64,000 nucleotides of DNA from Breviolum minutum Mf 1.05b.01 (GCA_000507305.1 DF239043.1:318391-382390); one strand, 5' to 3'; shown: positions 11,324 through 21,336, counted from the stretch's first letter. The notes: generated from the sequence alone by a model not told the origin. Translations and numbers: made by a program.

Positions 11324-11512
11324 ATGTTTGTTTATGACCAAACATTTCTCGCGCCAGTGACGAAACAGTCCGGGGGGGGGGGGACCTTCAAAAAAGCAGG
11401 AGACATTTTCGACATCATCAACATCGACAGGGTCGACATCTTCTCCATCGACGGGGAAAATCAGGCGCTGAATAATATATTAGCTACTCCCCAAAGAATT
11501 CTGATGATCTGA
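11324..11512 (+). CDS. Candidate 3' exon with stop
   Basis: An open frame encodes a G-run-derived Gly stretch, then FKKAGDIFDIINIDRVDIFS, and ends in TGA. A long pyrimidine tract follows directly. The alternating polar/hydrophobic pattern and RNY codon bias favour coding, but the run of twelve G makes the frame unreliable. No family recognised. Confidence 0.35.
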   Translation: MFVYDQTFLAPVTKQSGGGGTFKKAGDIFDIINIDRVDIFSIDGENQALNNILATPQRILMI

Positions 11513-11640
11513 GATCTTTTCTGTCTTTTCTGTCTTTTGTTTTGTGCTTTCCTGTGGGTTTTCTTTCCTTTTCTTTTTTTTCCTTTTCCTATCCCTTTTC
11601 TTCTTTCCTTTTCTTATCCTTTCCTTTCCCTTTCTTTTCT
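11512..11640. repeat. Polypyrimidine (CT-rich) tract
   Basis: About 125 bases almost entirely of C and T, built from irregular CTTTTC, TCCTTTTC and TTTCTGTC units. It is strongly strand-asymmetric, so it could form triplex DNA. It could also be a long splice polypyrimidine tract. Confidence 0.8.
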
Positions 11641-12011
11641 GAGTTGATAAGTTTTCTGGTGCATGTTTTTTTTTACAAAGTCTAGCAAAGGATTGAGTTG
11701 GTTTCGGGCATTGTGGTTTTGGATGTTTTCATATTGTGTTGGCTTACACATACACCTGGCCCAAAGCAAATCCAGTATCCATTACTCAGGCATCCATGTT
11801 ATTTTTTGTTTTACATAGCTCCCCCCAGGGACAATTTTTTTAATTCATCAGAGCCTTTATATTTTGATGGGTTTGTCTGAATAATTTGGCCAAACTTTTT
11901 ATTAAATCAGAGCCCTTTTTTCACAAGTCAACGTGTAAAACGCCGGTCAGGCCAAGCTGTGGGAACTTTTGGGGATTCCATTATTGGCTAGGAAAAGTAA
12001 AGTTTAAGCTT

Positions 12012-12119
12012 TTACCCTCTGGTAAACTAACATGGCAATGGAAAACGGACCTGTTGAAGATGTATTCCCTATTGAACATGGGGATATTCCAGCCAGCCAT
12101 GTTAGTTTACTGGAGGGTA
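12012..12119. repeat. Family B4 foldback element
   Basis: TACCCTCTGGTAAACTAACATGGCAATGG pairs with CCAGCCAGCCATGTTAGTTTACTGGAGGGTA. This is the reference copy for the GTAAACTAACAT subfamily. Confidence 0.92.
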
Positions 12120-12178
12120 TTTCATGGAAAATTGCTGACCAAGAGATTAATCCAGTTTGCCTTATCTTAGGCTTCTAG

Positions 12179-12287
12179 CCCCTCACACCGTTGAGCCGCG
12201 AGAGGTGGTGTCTCACCAGCGAATCTGCGATCCGATTCTTACTGCCACCAGCCCTGATCTTTGCGCCACTTGGCAGCATCACATCCC
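12179..12287 (+). CDS. Candidate internal exon
   Basis: A 109-base G+C-rich stretch bounded by CTTCTAG| and |GTGAGAAG, both good splice matches. One frame is open and reads VEPREVVSHQRICDPILTAT. The opposite strand is also open over the same bases (SGAKIRAGGSKNRIADSLVR), so orientation is not certain. No repeat similarity and no known domain. Confidence 0.45.
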
Positions 12288-12326
12288 GTGAGAAGATATA
12301 TGTACCACAACACCTAAGGGTGCTAA

Positions 12327-12402
12327 ACAAAACACACACACACACAACTTTAAGGAGTGTAATCAAAAAGTGCGGGTTATTTATTAGTGTGTGTGTGTGT
12401 CT
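12327..12402. repeat. (CA)n / (TG)n inverted microsatellite pair
   Basis: A CA run at 12331-12344 and a TG run at about 12388-12401 lie 45 bases apart and are complementary. They can form a hairpin rather than being two unrelated microsatellites. Confidence 0.8.
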
Positions 12403-12671
12403 ATTTTTTTGTTGTAGTTGTTTGTTTGTTTTGTATAAATTTGTTTTTTTTTTTTTCGGTGATGGTTTCCACCTGAACAATGGGAGAATGATGCAATTTG
12501 ACGTTTGCATGAACAACCCATCTTTATGAAACGGTGCCATTGAGATGTTTATCATTATTATCAACCTCAAATATTGGGACATAAGTTATCATGATGTTGT
12601 TCACTGTAATTATAATGTTTCGGCATGCCTGTTATCAGTATCAGTCATGTTATGTTTATTAAATTATCATA

Positions 12672-12765
12672 TACCCTCCCGGGAACTAACATATCCCCCC
12701 AACATGGCATTTTCAAGATGATTTTCCTATTCCCATGGTGGGATATGTTAATTCCCTGGAGGGTA
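12672..12765. repeat. Family B5 foldback element
   Basis: TACCCTCCCGGGAACTAACATATCCC pairs with GGGATATGTTAATTCCCTGGAGGGTA. Confidence 0.9.
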
Positions 12766-13303
12766 TATGTATTCATTATCAGTATAGTCCTCCACCGCAC
12801 CAAAGTTTAGAACCACTTTTTTATTTACTGGGATGAACTGCTTGTGAACAGGAGCAGATCTTCTTCCATCAAACATATCACGATCAGCAACTACTAGTAA
12901 ACTGTATCACTCTGTATCATTATTGTTACAATCCTGTCGGTATCAATTCCGGGCCGGTATCAATTTTGTGTATTCCCAACTATGATATGTTTATTCTTCT
13001 GCATTTCATTGTTCCAAATTTCAAATACGGCATGTTGTTGATGTCAAATCCTAGGACATGAAACGGATGTTTTTCTCATGGTTGGTTTGGGCTCCAGGGA
13101 ATGATCTTTTTTTTCTTGGTGTAAGCAAGAGGGACTTGGTGGCTGGTTACAAGCTCTCCAGCTTTGCATGTATTTTTTGTTTAGGAACCCTTTTGGTAGT
13201 TGTCGGGAGGGTACATCCTGAAGCATTTGCAAGTATGATGCATCAGACATCATGATTTGAATCGTTGCGGACGAATATTTATATGTATCAGTGTATCACT
13301 CAT

Positions 13304-13317
13304 CGTCATCATCATAG

Positions 13318-13356
<39 letters not shown>

Positions 13357-13357
13357 G
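13304..13357. repeat. (CAT)n microsatellite
   Basis: An almost uninterrupted run of CAT/ATC triplets, about 16 repeats. Confidence 0.95.
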
Positions 13358-13797
13358 AGGGATCCTGACCTTCGGTTTTCAAGGACATGCTCATCTATAG
13401 TATATAGAATGTTTGCAATGTTCTGCCTATTCAACCTGATATATTATGACACCTTGGGGCAGTTTCTTTCCAAGTTAAGACTGAGGTTTGGAAAACATAT
13501 AGCATCATTTTCATTCAAAAAAAGGCAGGCAGTTTTGGGGTATCCATACCAAATTTCGGGTGTGTAAACAGATTTTGTTTAAGATGATGTGAAAGAAGGC
13601 AGTACAATTTCAGACTTACCATTTTCCTTTTGTCCGACGTGTCTCTTCTTCTACATTTTTGTTGGGCAACCTTTTCTCCATGCCATACTCTATACAGTCA
13701 GCCACCCGTGTTTCATGAGTTCTGTTTCCATGTGGGCACGATGAAAAAAACACAGTCACAAAAGGTCAACAACTTTTTCCAAGAAATCACCAACAGG

Positions 13798-13865
13798 ACC
13801 CACTGAACGGACCCCTAAACCTGAGTATGTAATCCCTCTAGGAACTTACTTAGGGGTCCGTTCTT
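13798..13865. repeat. Simple hairpin
   Basis: GAACGGACCCCTAAACCT pairs with AACTTACTTAGGGGTCCGTTC. It is a single copy as far as I can see. Confidence 0.6.
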
Positions 13866-13915
13866 TTTGGGTGAGTTTGTTTGTTTTTTTGAGCCCGGAA
13901 AGATAAGATCAACTG

Positions 13916-14053
13916 CCAGGCGATTCAGCCGCCGTGACCCAACGACCGATTCCCTATTTGGAGGTCACCAACAAACAACAACCACCCAGTTTTTCTTCGG
14001 GTCACGTGAAAATCAAACACCCCAAAAAGGTCACATGTTCGCACAATTGCCAG
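13916..14053. repeat. Family D foldback element
   Basis: CCAGGCGATTCAGCC...CGTGACCCAACGACCGATTCCC opens it. AAAAGGTCACATGTTCGCACAATTGCCAG closes it. The CCAGG bases recur at both ends like a short target duplication. Confidence 0.82.
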
Positions 14054-14171
14054 GTGAGCCTATGTTATAAAAAAAGCCCCTTGTAACGGGGTGTATTTAT
14101 ATATTTGGATATATTATGTATATATATATATATATATGGTTGGTTCCTTTTTTTATGCTTCTTTCCTGGAG

Positions 14172-14318
14172 ATTGTTCGAACATTTTTTGTCGATGTTGA
14201 ATTTCCTAAGGTCCTTGGGTCTCATTCGACACTTGGATTCTTTTTTGTTCGGGCCGAATGCCCCGGTGCATCCGGGGTTTTTGTGGTGCTGGTTGGTGTT
14301 TGGTTGAAGTTGAGGAAG
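14172..14318 (+). CDS. Candidate internal exon, hydrophobic C-terminal half
   Basis: A 147-base open stretch, phase 0 at both ends, lies between CTGGAG| and GAAG|GTGAGG. It reads IVRTFFVDVEFPKVLG and ends in a likely membrane-spanning run (SGVFVVLVGVWLKLRK). A second + frame is open for most of it. Unknown function. Confidence 0.4.
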
Positions 14319-14575
14319 GTGAGGGATCCACATGAGTCACATGAATTTTAAGGGCCCCCCTGGTTGTTGAGAAAATAATATGGCGAAACTCCAATTTCAT
14401 CGCGACTTTGGGCCCCGAGTCTTGGGCCCCCAAAAAAATTGGCTAAGGAAGGGAAATGGGATCCCTTATTTCAGAGAAATTATGGGAGGGTCCAGGGCAA
14501 GTCAACAAAGAAACAGAATTCACAAGGAACGAAGGAGCATCACAAGTTGGATGGAAAAAACAACATTGAGGCTTT

Positions 14576-14682
14576 GGAGGTACTCACCTATATGTCAGCT
14601 GTATGCAAGGCTTGTGTACGGGAAAACCTGCCCCTAAAATGGCCTTATAAGATTCACGATTCCTACAGTTTAGGTACCTGAA
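14576..14682. repeat. Family G foldback element
   Basis: GGAGGTACTCACC with an interior CCCCTAAAATGGCCTTATAAG and a terminal TTTAGGTACCTGAA. Related copies at 31169, 34971 and 36915 start AGGTACCTAAAATGG and end CCATTTTAGGTACC. Confidence 0.75.
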
Positions 14683-14837
14683 ATTTTTGGGTGAAGTTGG
14701 GATGGCGCCACTTCCTTGTCACTACATGATCCGAGCTTAAATGAGTAGGAAGGTGGGGGTGGTTCCCCCTCTTTGATGTATATATTTGGGTTGGATTTTA
14801 TTTAGTGCATCATATTACCAACCCTTCAATTTTGAGT

Positions 14838-15058
14838 GATATGACCAACCCAAACAACATGCACTATCAAGGAACAGAATTATCCATCAAAGATAACATA
14901 GGCAAATCTTCATCTCTTTTCGACCCGGAAACAAAAGTCCCTTAGCGCCCTCAGGAAGCAACCAATACCTCATGAACCCAGAAGTCTTCCCTTATCCCTT
15001 TGTTCTTATCATCATGCACTGCATTTTCTGCTTCTTGGCAAGCCGGATCATCTAAGAG
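14838..15058 (+). CDS. Candidate exon(s), membrane-like end
   Basis: Two overlapping frames look coding: MTNPNNMHYQGTELSIKDNI (ends at TAG 14944) and, after ACATAG|, a frame ending in VFPYPFVLIIMHCIFCFLAS then TAA. The second would give a transmembrane C-terminus. Both cannot be right over the shared bases. I keep the tract but not a gene model. Confidence 0.3.
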
Positions 15059-15203
15059 AGTAACAGCTTGGCCAGTGAGCCATTGGAAGAGGCAGAGGAT
15101 GTTCCTTTTCAAAGGAAATTATGTTCCTGTTCATCCATGTTAATTTTCAGGACAGAAATTTACATTTACATACACACATGCATATTCATGTATATATTTG
15201 TCC

Positions 15204-15262
15204 CTGTATACCTTAAAGCAATCATATATATATATATAAAATGTGTATATATATATATATAT
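15204..15262. repeat. (AT)n microsatellites
   Basis: Two blocks of TATATATA separated by AAATGTG, within a broader AT/CA-rich stretch at 15160-15290. Confidence 0.85.
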
Positions 15263-15380
15263 TTATGTAACACATTCATGAATATTACGTTTGTGAGGGG
15301 AATTTGAATTAATTGACCAATGGAACAACTCTTCCCATGTTTAGTTGGTGTTTAGCCGGTTGGTGGCTTACCATTCACAT

Positions 15381-15893
15381 CCCCAAGTGGTATATGATTC
15401 CTGTTTGATGTCTCAGATCCAAATGTGCAAAGAGCACCAGGCTGATCAACAACTTTTCTTTGCCATGTGCCAAAATCATAGCATTTAACACAGCAAAACA
15501 CATTCCCAGTACGTGGTAGAAATCGTTACCAGCTTTCGTTGCCACTCGCGAACGCTGTTTTTTTTTCCAGTTTGGGGTAGCTGGGCGAATTAGTGATCAT
15601 TTATATAAATATGTTCCTTGAAACAAGTTCATACATGAGATGAGATGATTCCTTAAACACTGCCACCATATGGAATGAACATATTTATATATAAGATCAT
15701 CAAGGGGTACAAGTGATCCATCGGTGCCAGTAATCCAAATCCTTTGGGTACAAGTGATATGCCTGCCTTTTCCCGAGAGACTGACTATATTTGGGAACTG
15801 ATTTTTTAAAACCTTCATTCCCTCGTAAGATGGGATTTTTTTCTCACCAGACCTGCACCTTGTGCTTAGAAATTGGAAAAGAAGTCTAGGCAA
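15381..15893 (-). CDS. Candidate two-exon tract
   Basis: On the minus strand an open frame reads KKIPSYEGMKVLKNQFPNIV to a TGA at 15597. After an A-rich stretch and CAG|, a second frame starts at 15563 (RSRVATKAGNDFYHVLGMCF) and stays open for 60 codons. The composition is protein-like in both. The + strand also has open frames over the second piece. Family unknown. Confidence 0.4.
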
Positions 15894-15903
15894 ACAAGCT
15901 TTA

Positions 15904-16030
15904 CCAGGTGATGATTCAAGCCGTGACCAAACTTCATCCCCAAAGGTTGGAGGTCACCATCGCAACCCTTTGAGTTCGGGTGAAATTCACGATCCCAAAA
16001 AGGTCACGTTTTCAATCGCAGAATTGCCAG
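15904..16030. repeat. Family D foldback element
   Basis: CCAGGTGATGATTCAAGCCGTGACC on the left, AAAAAGGTCACGTTTTCAATCGCAGAATTGCCAG on the right. Confidence 0.85.
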
Positions 16031-16078
16031 GTAGCAATTTTTCACCGGGGAAAAGATGGCAAAACGCGGGTTTTTCCA

Positions 16079-16190
16079 TTCCCTAGGGATCCAATCACCT
16101 TGTCAGATGATGATTGGGGTGTATGATCACCTCCTCACCAAGGTATTTAGGTTCCATTACCATTCTCAGAAGGTGATTGGATCCCTGGGG
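16079..16190. repeat. Foldback element (GGATCCAATCACCT arms)
   Basis: TTCCCTAGGGATCCAATCACCTTGTCAG pairs with TCTCAGAAGGTGATTGGATCCCTGGGGA. A relative lies at about 41728-41808. Confidence 0.8.
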
Positions 16191-16231
16191 ATTCAAGCTT
16201 GGTAATTGGTTCAATCCATCGATCCATCGAA

Positions 16232-16339
16232 TACCTGAAACTAACAGCAAGTTTGCACCTGGTTCATGGATGGTTGGAATAGTAGTTTCCTTTTGGGATG
16301 GGCTTATTTTCAGGGGCTATGTTAGTTTCAGGAAGTGTA
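16232..16339. repeat. Family B1 foldback element
   Basis: TACCTGAAACTAACAGCAAG on the left; CAGGGGCTATGTTAGTTTCAGGAAGTGTA on the right. The right arm contains TTTCAG|G, a usable splice acceptor. Confidence 0.88.
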
Positions 16340-16488
16340 AATTTTGTTTCCGACTGAAATACGGACAAAACGAACAAAAACACTTTGTAAAATTATATGA
16401 GAATGATACTGTTACAGATCCATATTCAGTAGCAGCATCCAACAATAAGAGGGACTCTTTTTCGGAACCCAGTCACTTAGTTAGTTAG
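16331..16488 (+). CDS. Candidate exon starting at the end of a B1 element
   Basis: Right after the element's TTTCAG the frame reads KCKFCFRLKYGQNEQKHFVK and runs to a TAG at 16486-16488 with no stop. The stretch has no repeat similarity and has a charged, soluble-protein composition. This supports the idea that the B right arm doubles as an acceptor. Confidence 0.4.
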
Positions 16489-16685
16489 TTAGGATCTCCC
16501 CCATCAGCCATGGAGTTCGGCCAATTGGAACGGGTCCCACAACCCTAGCTAGGGGAGGAAATGGAGGAAAACGTTCGCCATACTTGCTAACTACTTACAA
16601 GGTCGTGGGATGATCCTCCAAGTAGTCAACCTACCTACTCCCCCCCAAATGAGGTTGTCCCCCCCCCCCCACTTGGATGTCACAG

Positions 16686-16795
16686 GAAGTTAGGATCAAT
16701 GGCTAGTAAATGGGTTATTTCACCTACTTATTGATGAGGTATATTGGGGTGAAATAACCCATTGATCCTAACCATTAATCCTAACTTCCTGAGGT
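16686..16795. repeat. Foldback element (GTTAGGATCAATGG arms)
   Basis: GGAAGTTAGGATCAATGG...GGGTTATTTCACC pairs with GGTGAAATAACCCATTGATCCTAAC...TAACTTCC. Confidence 0.85.
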
Positions 16796-16805
16796 TGTCC
16801 CCCCC

Positions 16806-16960
16806 TACCAGTGAGTGAGTCTCCAGGTTCAATCTTGTCCTTGATGCTCTTCTTGTTTTCGCCAAGCCTCTTTCCTGCACTTACCGAACCTTGGCACATC
16901 GACATCTCCATCGATGGGGACGGCTGAGGTGTGGGTCGTTTCATTTCACCGTTGTTTGTA
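16806..16960 (-). CDS. Candidate exon, Pro/Ser then Lys-rich
   Basis: The minus strand reads MKRPTPQPSPSMEMSMCQGS, then a basic segment ending GDSLTG before a donor-like GTAGGG. Codon composition is strongly RNY and there is no repeat similarity. The ATG at about 16958 could be a true start. Unknown function. Confidence 0.42.
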
Positions 16961-17242
16961 GAAAATAAAGCAAGCCTTATAGTCAAAGGCAAATCATGTC
17001 ATAAGTCAGTTGTGAAATTGATTAATCACTGTCATGTTCTGTGTTATTTATTGAAACGAGCCAGATCTACTCTTGATTAAACCAAGAAAAGGCTATATAG
17101 GTCATAATTTCGGAAACAAATCAACTTACTGTAAATCACAAGGCATTCCTTTTTAGGCAATGGTAATTTCAGGCTTGTTTGAAGTACGAAGATTTCGTCA
17201 GAGAAGTTATATAGTTGAAGTTTCTTCCCACATCAAAATGAA

Positions 17243-17359
17243 TACCTCCCTGAAGTTTAACAGCTCTCCCCTGAAAAGTTACCTTCCCAATAGGAAAGGA
17301 CCGTCTTCCTTTCCCACCATTTTCAGGGGAAAACTCGCTGTGAAAAACTTCGGCAGTGT
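17243..17359. repeat. Family B2 foldback element
   Basis: TACCTCCCTGAAGTTTAACAGCTC pairs with AACTCGCTGTGAAAAACTTCGGCAGTGT. Confidence 0.85.
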
Positions 17360-17437
17360 CAACCAAAAATCTGCTTGATGTGTTACCAGGTGCTTTTTTA
17401 ACCCGTTGGCTTAAATTCATGACAAATGTGGGTCTAT

Positions 17438-17586
17438 ACTTTGAGGATCATCCCAGGACTTGTAAGTGGATAATGACTATGGTTAGTAAGTCCCCAAGAC
17501 CTGGGGTCGTTCCCCTTCCAATTGGCCTAAATGCTTTGTATCTAGGGTTTACTAACCACTTACTAACTGAAATGATCCTCCAAGTA
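17438..17586. repeat. Family E foldback element
   Basis: ACTTTGAGGATCATCCCAGGACTTGTAAGTGG pairs with CCACTTACTAACTGAAATGATCCTCCAAGT. Inner arms TAATGACTATGGTTAGTAAG also fold. Confidence 0.88.
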
Positions 17587-17597
17587 TACCATACAAG

Positions 17598-17702
17598 GAT
17601 GCTCATTTATGCAAAGACCGGAAGATCTCAGAAGAAGATGTAGATGTTCAAGCATCAACTGATTGGACTCTATATAGACATATGAGATCTTCTGATATAT
17701 AG
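17598..17702 (+). CDS. Candidate 3' exon
   Basis: After ATACAAG| the frame reads DAHLCKDRKISEEDVDVQAS and ends at a TAG. Acidic and soluble, non-repeat sequence, directly downstream of a family E element. Confidence 0.35.
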   Translation, partial: DAHLCKDRKISEEDVDVQASTDWTLYRHMRSSDI

Positions 17703-18141
17703 GGATTCATGGATATCCGGAGCCAAGAATGAGTTTGTGTAAGCAGATCTATATCTATTTACATATGTATTGTAGATATATTTAGTACATAGTATCTAGT
17801 ATCTCGTAAATAGTATATTGTATTCAGTATTCAGTATATATATATGCTATGATTTTCTACTTCTTCAAATGTCTAATGTGTCTCTCTGTTTTGCGTGTGA
17901 AGCTATTTTTTTTGATGCCAAGAGCCATCCCTGAGATGCTTGGTTTTTGAGATGATCACCAATCAGATTGGAGATAAAAACAGCAAGTTGATTCAGCATG
18001 ATGCAACATGGATACATTTATATGATGTATATATTTATGTATTTATTTATTTTTTAATTATCTAAATACATATAAAGTATTTTTTTGTATGTAGATATTT
18101 GAGATTCCCAAAAGAAAACATATTCACTTGGTTGTGGAGAT

Positions 18142-18435
18142 TTAGCAAGAACACACAGATTTCATACCCACAAAGAAGCTGTCCTTCCGACGCGTGACTT
18201 GCCAGCGATTGGCCATGCGATTTGCCTTGAGGATCCTGACCAACGCGTCAGTCTTACAATGCGCATGTACGTGAGGTTCGATTCGAGTGCTGTGGTTACG
18301 GTGTGGGGATGGCGGTGGAAAATCCACTTGAATTGATCGGCACCGATTCATTGTGCTGAATTTCCGATTCATGGTTGATTCAGAAATCGGGCTAACCAGT
18401 CGATCGTATGGCAAAAATCCCATTGATACTCCTGT
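18142..18435 (-). CDS. Candidate terminal exon, ~98 codons
   Basis: A G+C-richer stretch with one long minus-strand frame (GVSMGFLPYDRLVSPISEST onward, Arg/His-rich middle, stop TAA at 18142). It begins where a B4 element supplies TTTACAG|. The + strand also has a 60-codon frame (LTMRMYVRFDSSAVVTVWGW) in register, so strand is not proven. No family recognised. Confidence 0.45.
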   Translation of the reverse strand, partial: TGVSMGFLPYDRLVSPISESTMNRKFSTMNRCRSIQVDFPPPSPHRNHSTRIEPHVHAHCKTDALVRILKANRMANRWQVTRRKDSFFVGMKSVCSC

Positions 18436-18550
18436 AAAGTAACATAGTTGATGGGAAAATGGATGAATTTTCAAGATGTTCTTCCAATTACTGTAAAAAT
18501 GATTAAAAATGGAAATATTCCAGCCAGCTTTGTTAGTTTACTGGAGTGTA
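18427..18550. repeat. Family B4 foldback element
   Basis: TACTCCTGTAAAGTAACATAG on the left, CCAGCCAGCTTTGTTAGTTTACTGGAGTGTA on the right. Confidence 0.85.
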
Positions 18551-18645
18551 ACTAGTTTATTGTTTTTTTTTCGATATCAGGTTCAGGATTTCTTCCATCA
18601 ACCGCAGCAATAGGTCACTAGGGTATTATTTGTTACTTCTGCAAG

Positions 18646-19001
18646 GGCGAGTATGCGCAAACACAAACTCTGAGGAAAGCTTGGAAAAAAATTCAGAAGT
18701 TCACAGCACAAGAAAGAAGCTGCCCTAAGAATCCTTGGGATGTCATATTGGGTATCAAGCTGCCAATTGTTTTGAGGCCCTGAAATCGGGGTACTGTCAT
18801 GAACGGAGGGTCTTGTTTACTTGGGATTTCACCAAGGATGAGAACCCCAATTCCCGGACCCCAGGAACCATACCCTCTACATCCAGTCATAGGAGGATCA
18901 ATGTTTTTTCAGCCAAAACAGCATCTTTTGAGAAGGCGAAGAAGGGATTCCAAACTCACACAAAATCTTCACCAGCTATTTGGAAGATTTTGGATGTCTA
19001 A
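18646..19001 (+). CDS. Candidate exons, Ser/Lys-rich
   Basis: The first stretch (VCANTNSEESLEKNSEVHST, stop at 18728) is followed by an 88-codon frame from 18735 (GYCHERRVLFTWDFTKDENP to KSSPAIWKILDV). Another frame is open over the same span for 120 codons, so the frame choice rests only on composition. A D-like repeat follows from 19012. Confidence 0.35.
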
Positions 19002-19011
19002 GGATGTTTTT

Positions 19012-19122
19012 TCCCAGCTTCTTCCAAGTGACCTTTTGATCTCCAAAATGCGGGTCACTTATCCCCTAAAAAGATCACTTAAACCACCCAAAAAGGTCAC
19101 TCGGAAGAACCTGGTTTTTGGG
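19012..19122. repeat. Family D-like foldback
   Basis: CCCAGCTTCTTCCAAGTGACCTTTT pairs with AAAAAGGTCACTCGGAAGAACCTGG. Confidence 0.7.
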
Positions 19123-19328
19123 ATTTCTTTAAGAATGGTTCGTTGTTTCGAACCTTCCTAAAACAATTTTGCTCAATAAATCCCCTTTTTTGGGGGGGGA
19201 TCCTGAAATCACAAGGCAGATCTTACCCATCTCCACCTTCTTTGCTATTTCCTTAGTACGGATCCTCAGAGATTTTGAAGGTTTGGGGTTGTCATGAATC
19301 CCTGCAAAACGGCTCCTTTGTCCTAAAG

Positions 19329-19361
19329 ATTGATTGATTGGTTGATTGATTGGCTGATTGG

Positions 19362-19401
<40 letters not shown>

Positions 19402-19402
19402 A
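19329..19402. repeat. (GATT)n microsatellite
   Basis: About 18 tetranucleotide GATT units, with a few TGG interruptions in the first half. Confidence 0.95.
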
Positions 19403-19562
19403 TGCTCATGTTTGATATCCCTTCATTCAACGCTGGATTTTCCTCATGAATCACCCTAGAACCGTTCATGAGATCACCTGCAAGCTGAATATCTTGGAAG
19501 ATTTTGGGTGAAACATCCTAGCTTTTGGTAGATTTTGATGCATTTTTTCTCGGTCGGTCCCA

Positions 19563-20153
19563 GGATGCAAATCTTTTGGGTGATACCAAGGTTGAGATTG
19601 TTGAAGGTTTTCTGATGGAAACTGGTACTGCTAGGTAGTTTCAAAGAGTGGTTCAGGAAGATGAACTCATTTTGACAACTATTCTTTCAGATGGGTTTAG
19701 TCCCGCCAACTAGTACTTCTACGTGGGGATTTGCACCCCCGAACCCGTACATGTTTCGCTTGAAAGTTGGGTATGTTCCAGCTCAAGGACTTCATCACTG
19801 AAGGCCCTCAAAGCAGAGGGTCTTTCAGGACCTGTAGTTCATTTTCTGGGTGCTGATGGTGATGAGCAAAATCATCAGTTAGGATGGCTATTTTGGATAA
19901 TGGTCCGAGTATAGGTCGCAAACGGTCGGGGTTGGTTTGCACGCCAGTTTTTTTTTATAAAAAAACACTTCTTCCAAAAATAGAAAACATGTTTCCCCTT
20001 ATCGGAAGATTAGCAAACAAGCAGGAGTTCCAGCTTATTTTGGAGCTTTATACCTACCCAAAGGGTGAAGTTTTTTGGTTCGTTTCCTGCAGTGACGAAT
20101 GTGAACCCCCTCATCTCTCACATGTTAAGTTGGGAGGTTCGTCACTTCTATAA
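19563..20153 (+). CDS. Candidate exons around an A element
   Basis: After GGTCCCAG| the frame reads DANLLGDTKVEIVEGFLMET to GCTAG, where an A element starts. Beyond it, frames run 19714-19914 (KAEGLSGPVVHFLGADGDEQ) and 19938-20153 (IGRLANKQEFQLILELYTYP, stop TAA). The left exon's overhang is two bases, and several right-hand frames are open, so the assembly is not fixed. Function unknown. Confidence 0.42.
19631..19713. repeat. Family A foldback element, short copy
   Basis: CTAGGTAGTTTCAAAGAGTGG...CTCATTTTGACAACTATTCTTTCAG...CCGCCAACTAG. It is 83 bp, the shortest A copy, and still has CTAG at both ends. Confidence 0.85.
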
Positions 20154-20184
20154 GACTCTATAAGGGTGTTATACTACCCATTTT

Positions 20185-20285
20185 TACCTCCTGAAAATTA
20201 ACATGTCCCCTGCTTTTTTAAGCAAATGAATCATCTTCCAAGCATCAAGTTTTCAGGGTCCAAAAAATGTCAGTTTTGAGGGTGG
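20185..20285. repeat. Family B foldback element, degenerate
   Basis: TACCTCCTGAAAATTAACATGTCCCC pairs weakly with TGTCAGTTTTGAGGGTGG. Confidence 0.6.
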
Positions 20286-20445
20286 TTTTTTAAATGGAGC
20301 GACAGCGACTCTATAAACGGCCTTGTAAGTCTTATTTCACCCCTATGATTGGAGTTACTACTGCCCATAGATTGATAACTGGTTTTTTGGGGCCCACTTT
20401 CCCAGCCGGCTGAAATCTGGATCCCATGATGAAGCTGGAAATCAC

Positions 20446-21275
20446 ATGAATTTCAGGGGGCCTGGGCACCGATTGGGCCCCGGCCCACCCCCCAAATGCC
20501 ACGTGCCGGCCTTTTTGTTGATGGATTATTCACCATATTCTTGCCCGTTCATAGTTTCTCGAATAGCCTTGGCTGCAAATTTCCTGGTTTGCGAAATTGT
20601 TGGGTCCTTCAATTCCCATGACAAACCGATGGTGCCGAAGTGCTATGGACCTGAAGGTGCTAAGCAATATGGCCTACAAATACTCCACTGTGGCCTTTTT
20701 GCAGATGATCAAAGAGAGTACGATTGCAACTTGGTTTGTTTGTTTGAAGAACGAAAACACCTAAAAACATGAAAAAACTGGTCGGTTGTGGCAGGGGTTG
20801 GCTGAAATGTCTCATATTAGCTAAGTGACATAGAAACTCTGAAGATGGGGATGGACTGAAATATGATTTATGTGAATTCATATGATGTATATCTACAAAG
20901 GTTTCCGGAAGTCTGGAGGCAGCAGAAATTTGCCAGAATATTTTGTAGCCTTGTATTTAGATATGTTTTTGCCATGCAAAACTCACGTAGCATCGGGCTA
21001 TTCTCGTAGCACAGTAATATCATGGGTATTTTGGAACATACATCACCAAAGCATGCAGGTACCGTTCCAAATGGAGGTACTGTTCCAATCTCATCCCCGC
21101 AAAAAAGTGATGTTGCTTGGGAGTTTTGAGGAACCCCTGAGGCAATGGACGATGGATCCACGGATTGAACATGTGATGAAATGTGCAGTGAAGTTGATTT
21201 GAAAACATACGAGCCGATGAGGCTCCATGATCCGATCGACATCCAGTCTGCCATATACCGAACGTGAGGGGCGTT
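20446..21275 (+). CDS. Candidate coding tract, two long frames
   Basis: A frame at 20446-20772 (VSRIALAANFLVCEIVGSFN, stop TGA) and another at 20882-21202 (YSRSTVISWVFWNIHHQSMQ, 107 codons) are the main candidates. A further piece, TYEPMRLHDPIDIQSAIYRT, meets GTGAGG at 21262. The minus strand also has a 142-codon frame over 20868-21296, so the strand is only favoured, not shown. No domain recognised. Confidence 0.38.
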
Positions 21276-21336
21276 CCGGTGTTTTTGGAACACCACCGAA
21301 GATCTCAGTCATGTTTGGCTTTTAGGTTGCCAAACT

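Noticed and set aside
12457..12529. Open frame ending NNGRMMQFDVCMNNPSL as a 3' exon
   Set aside because: The DNA matches a worn family A interior (GGTTTCCA...GAATGATGCAATTTGACG), so it is more likely a repeat remnant.
20868..21296. 142-codon minus-strand frame
   Set aside because: The + strand frames over the same bases have a more balanced composition and fit neighbouring + candidates. Strand is not proven, so I note it rather than list it.
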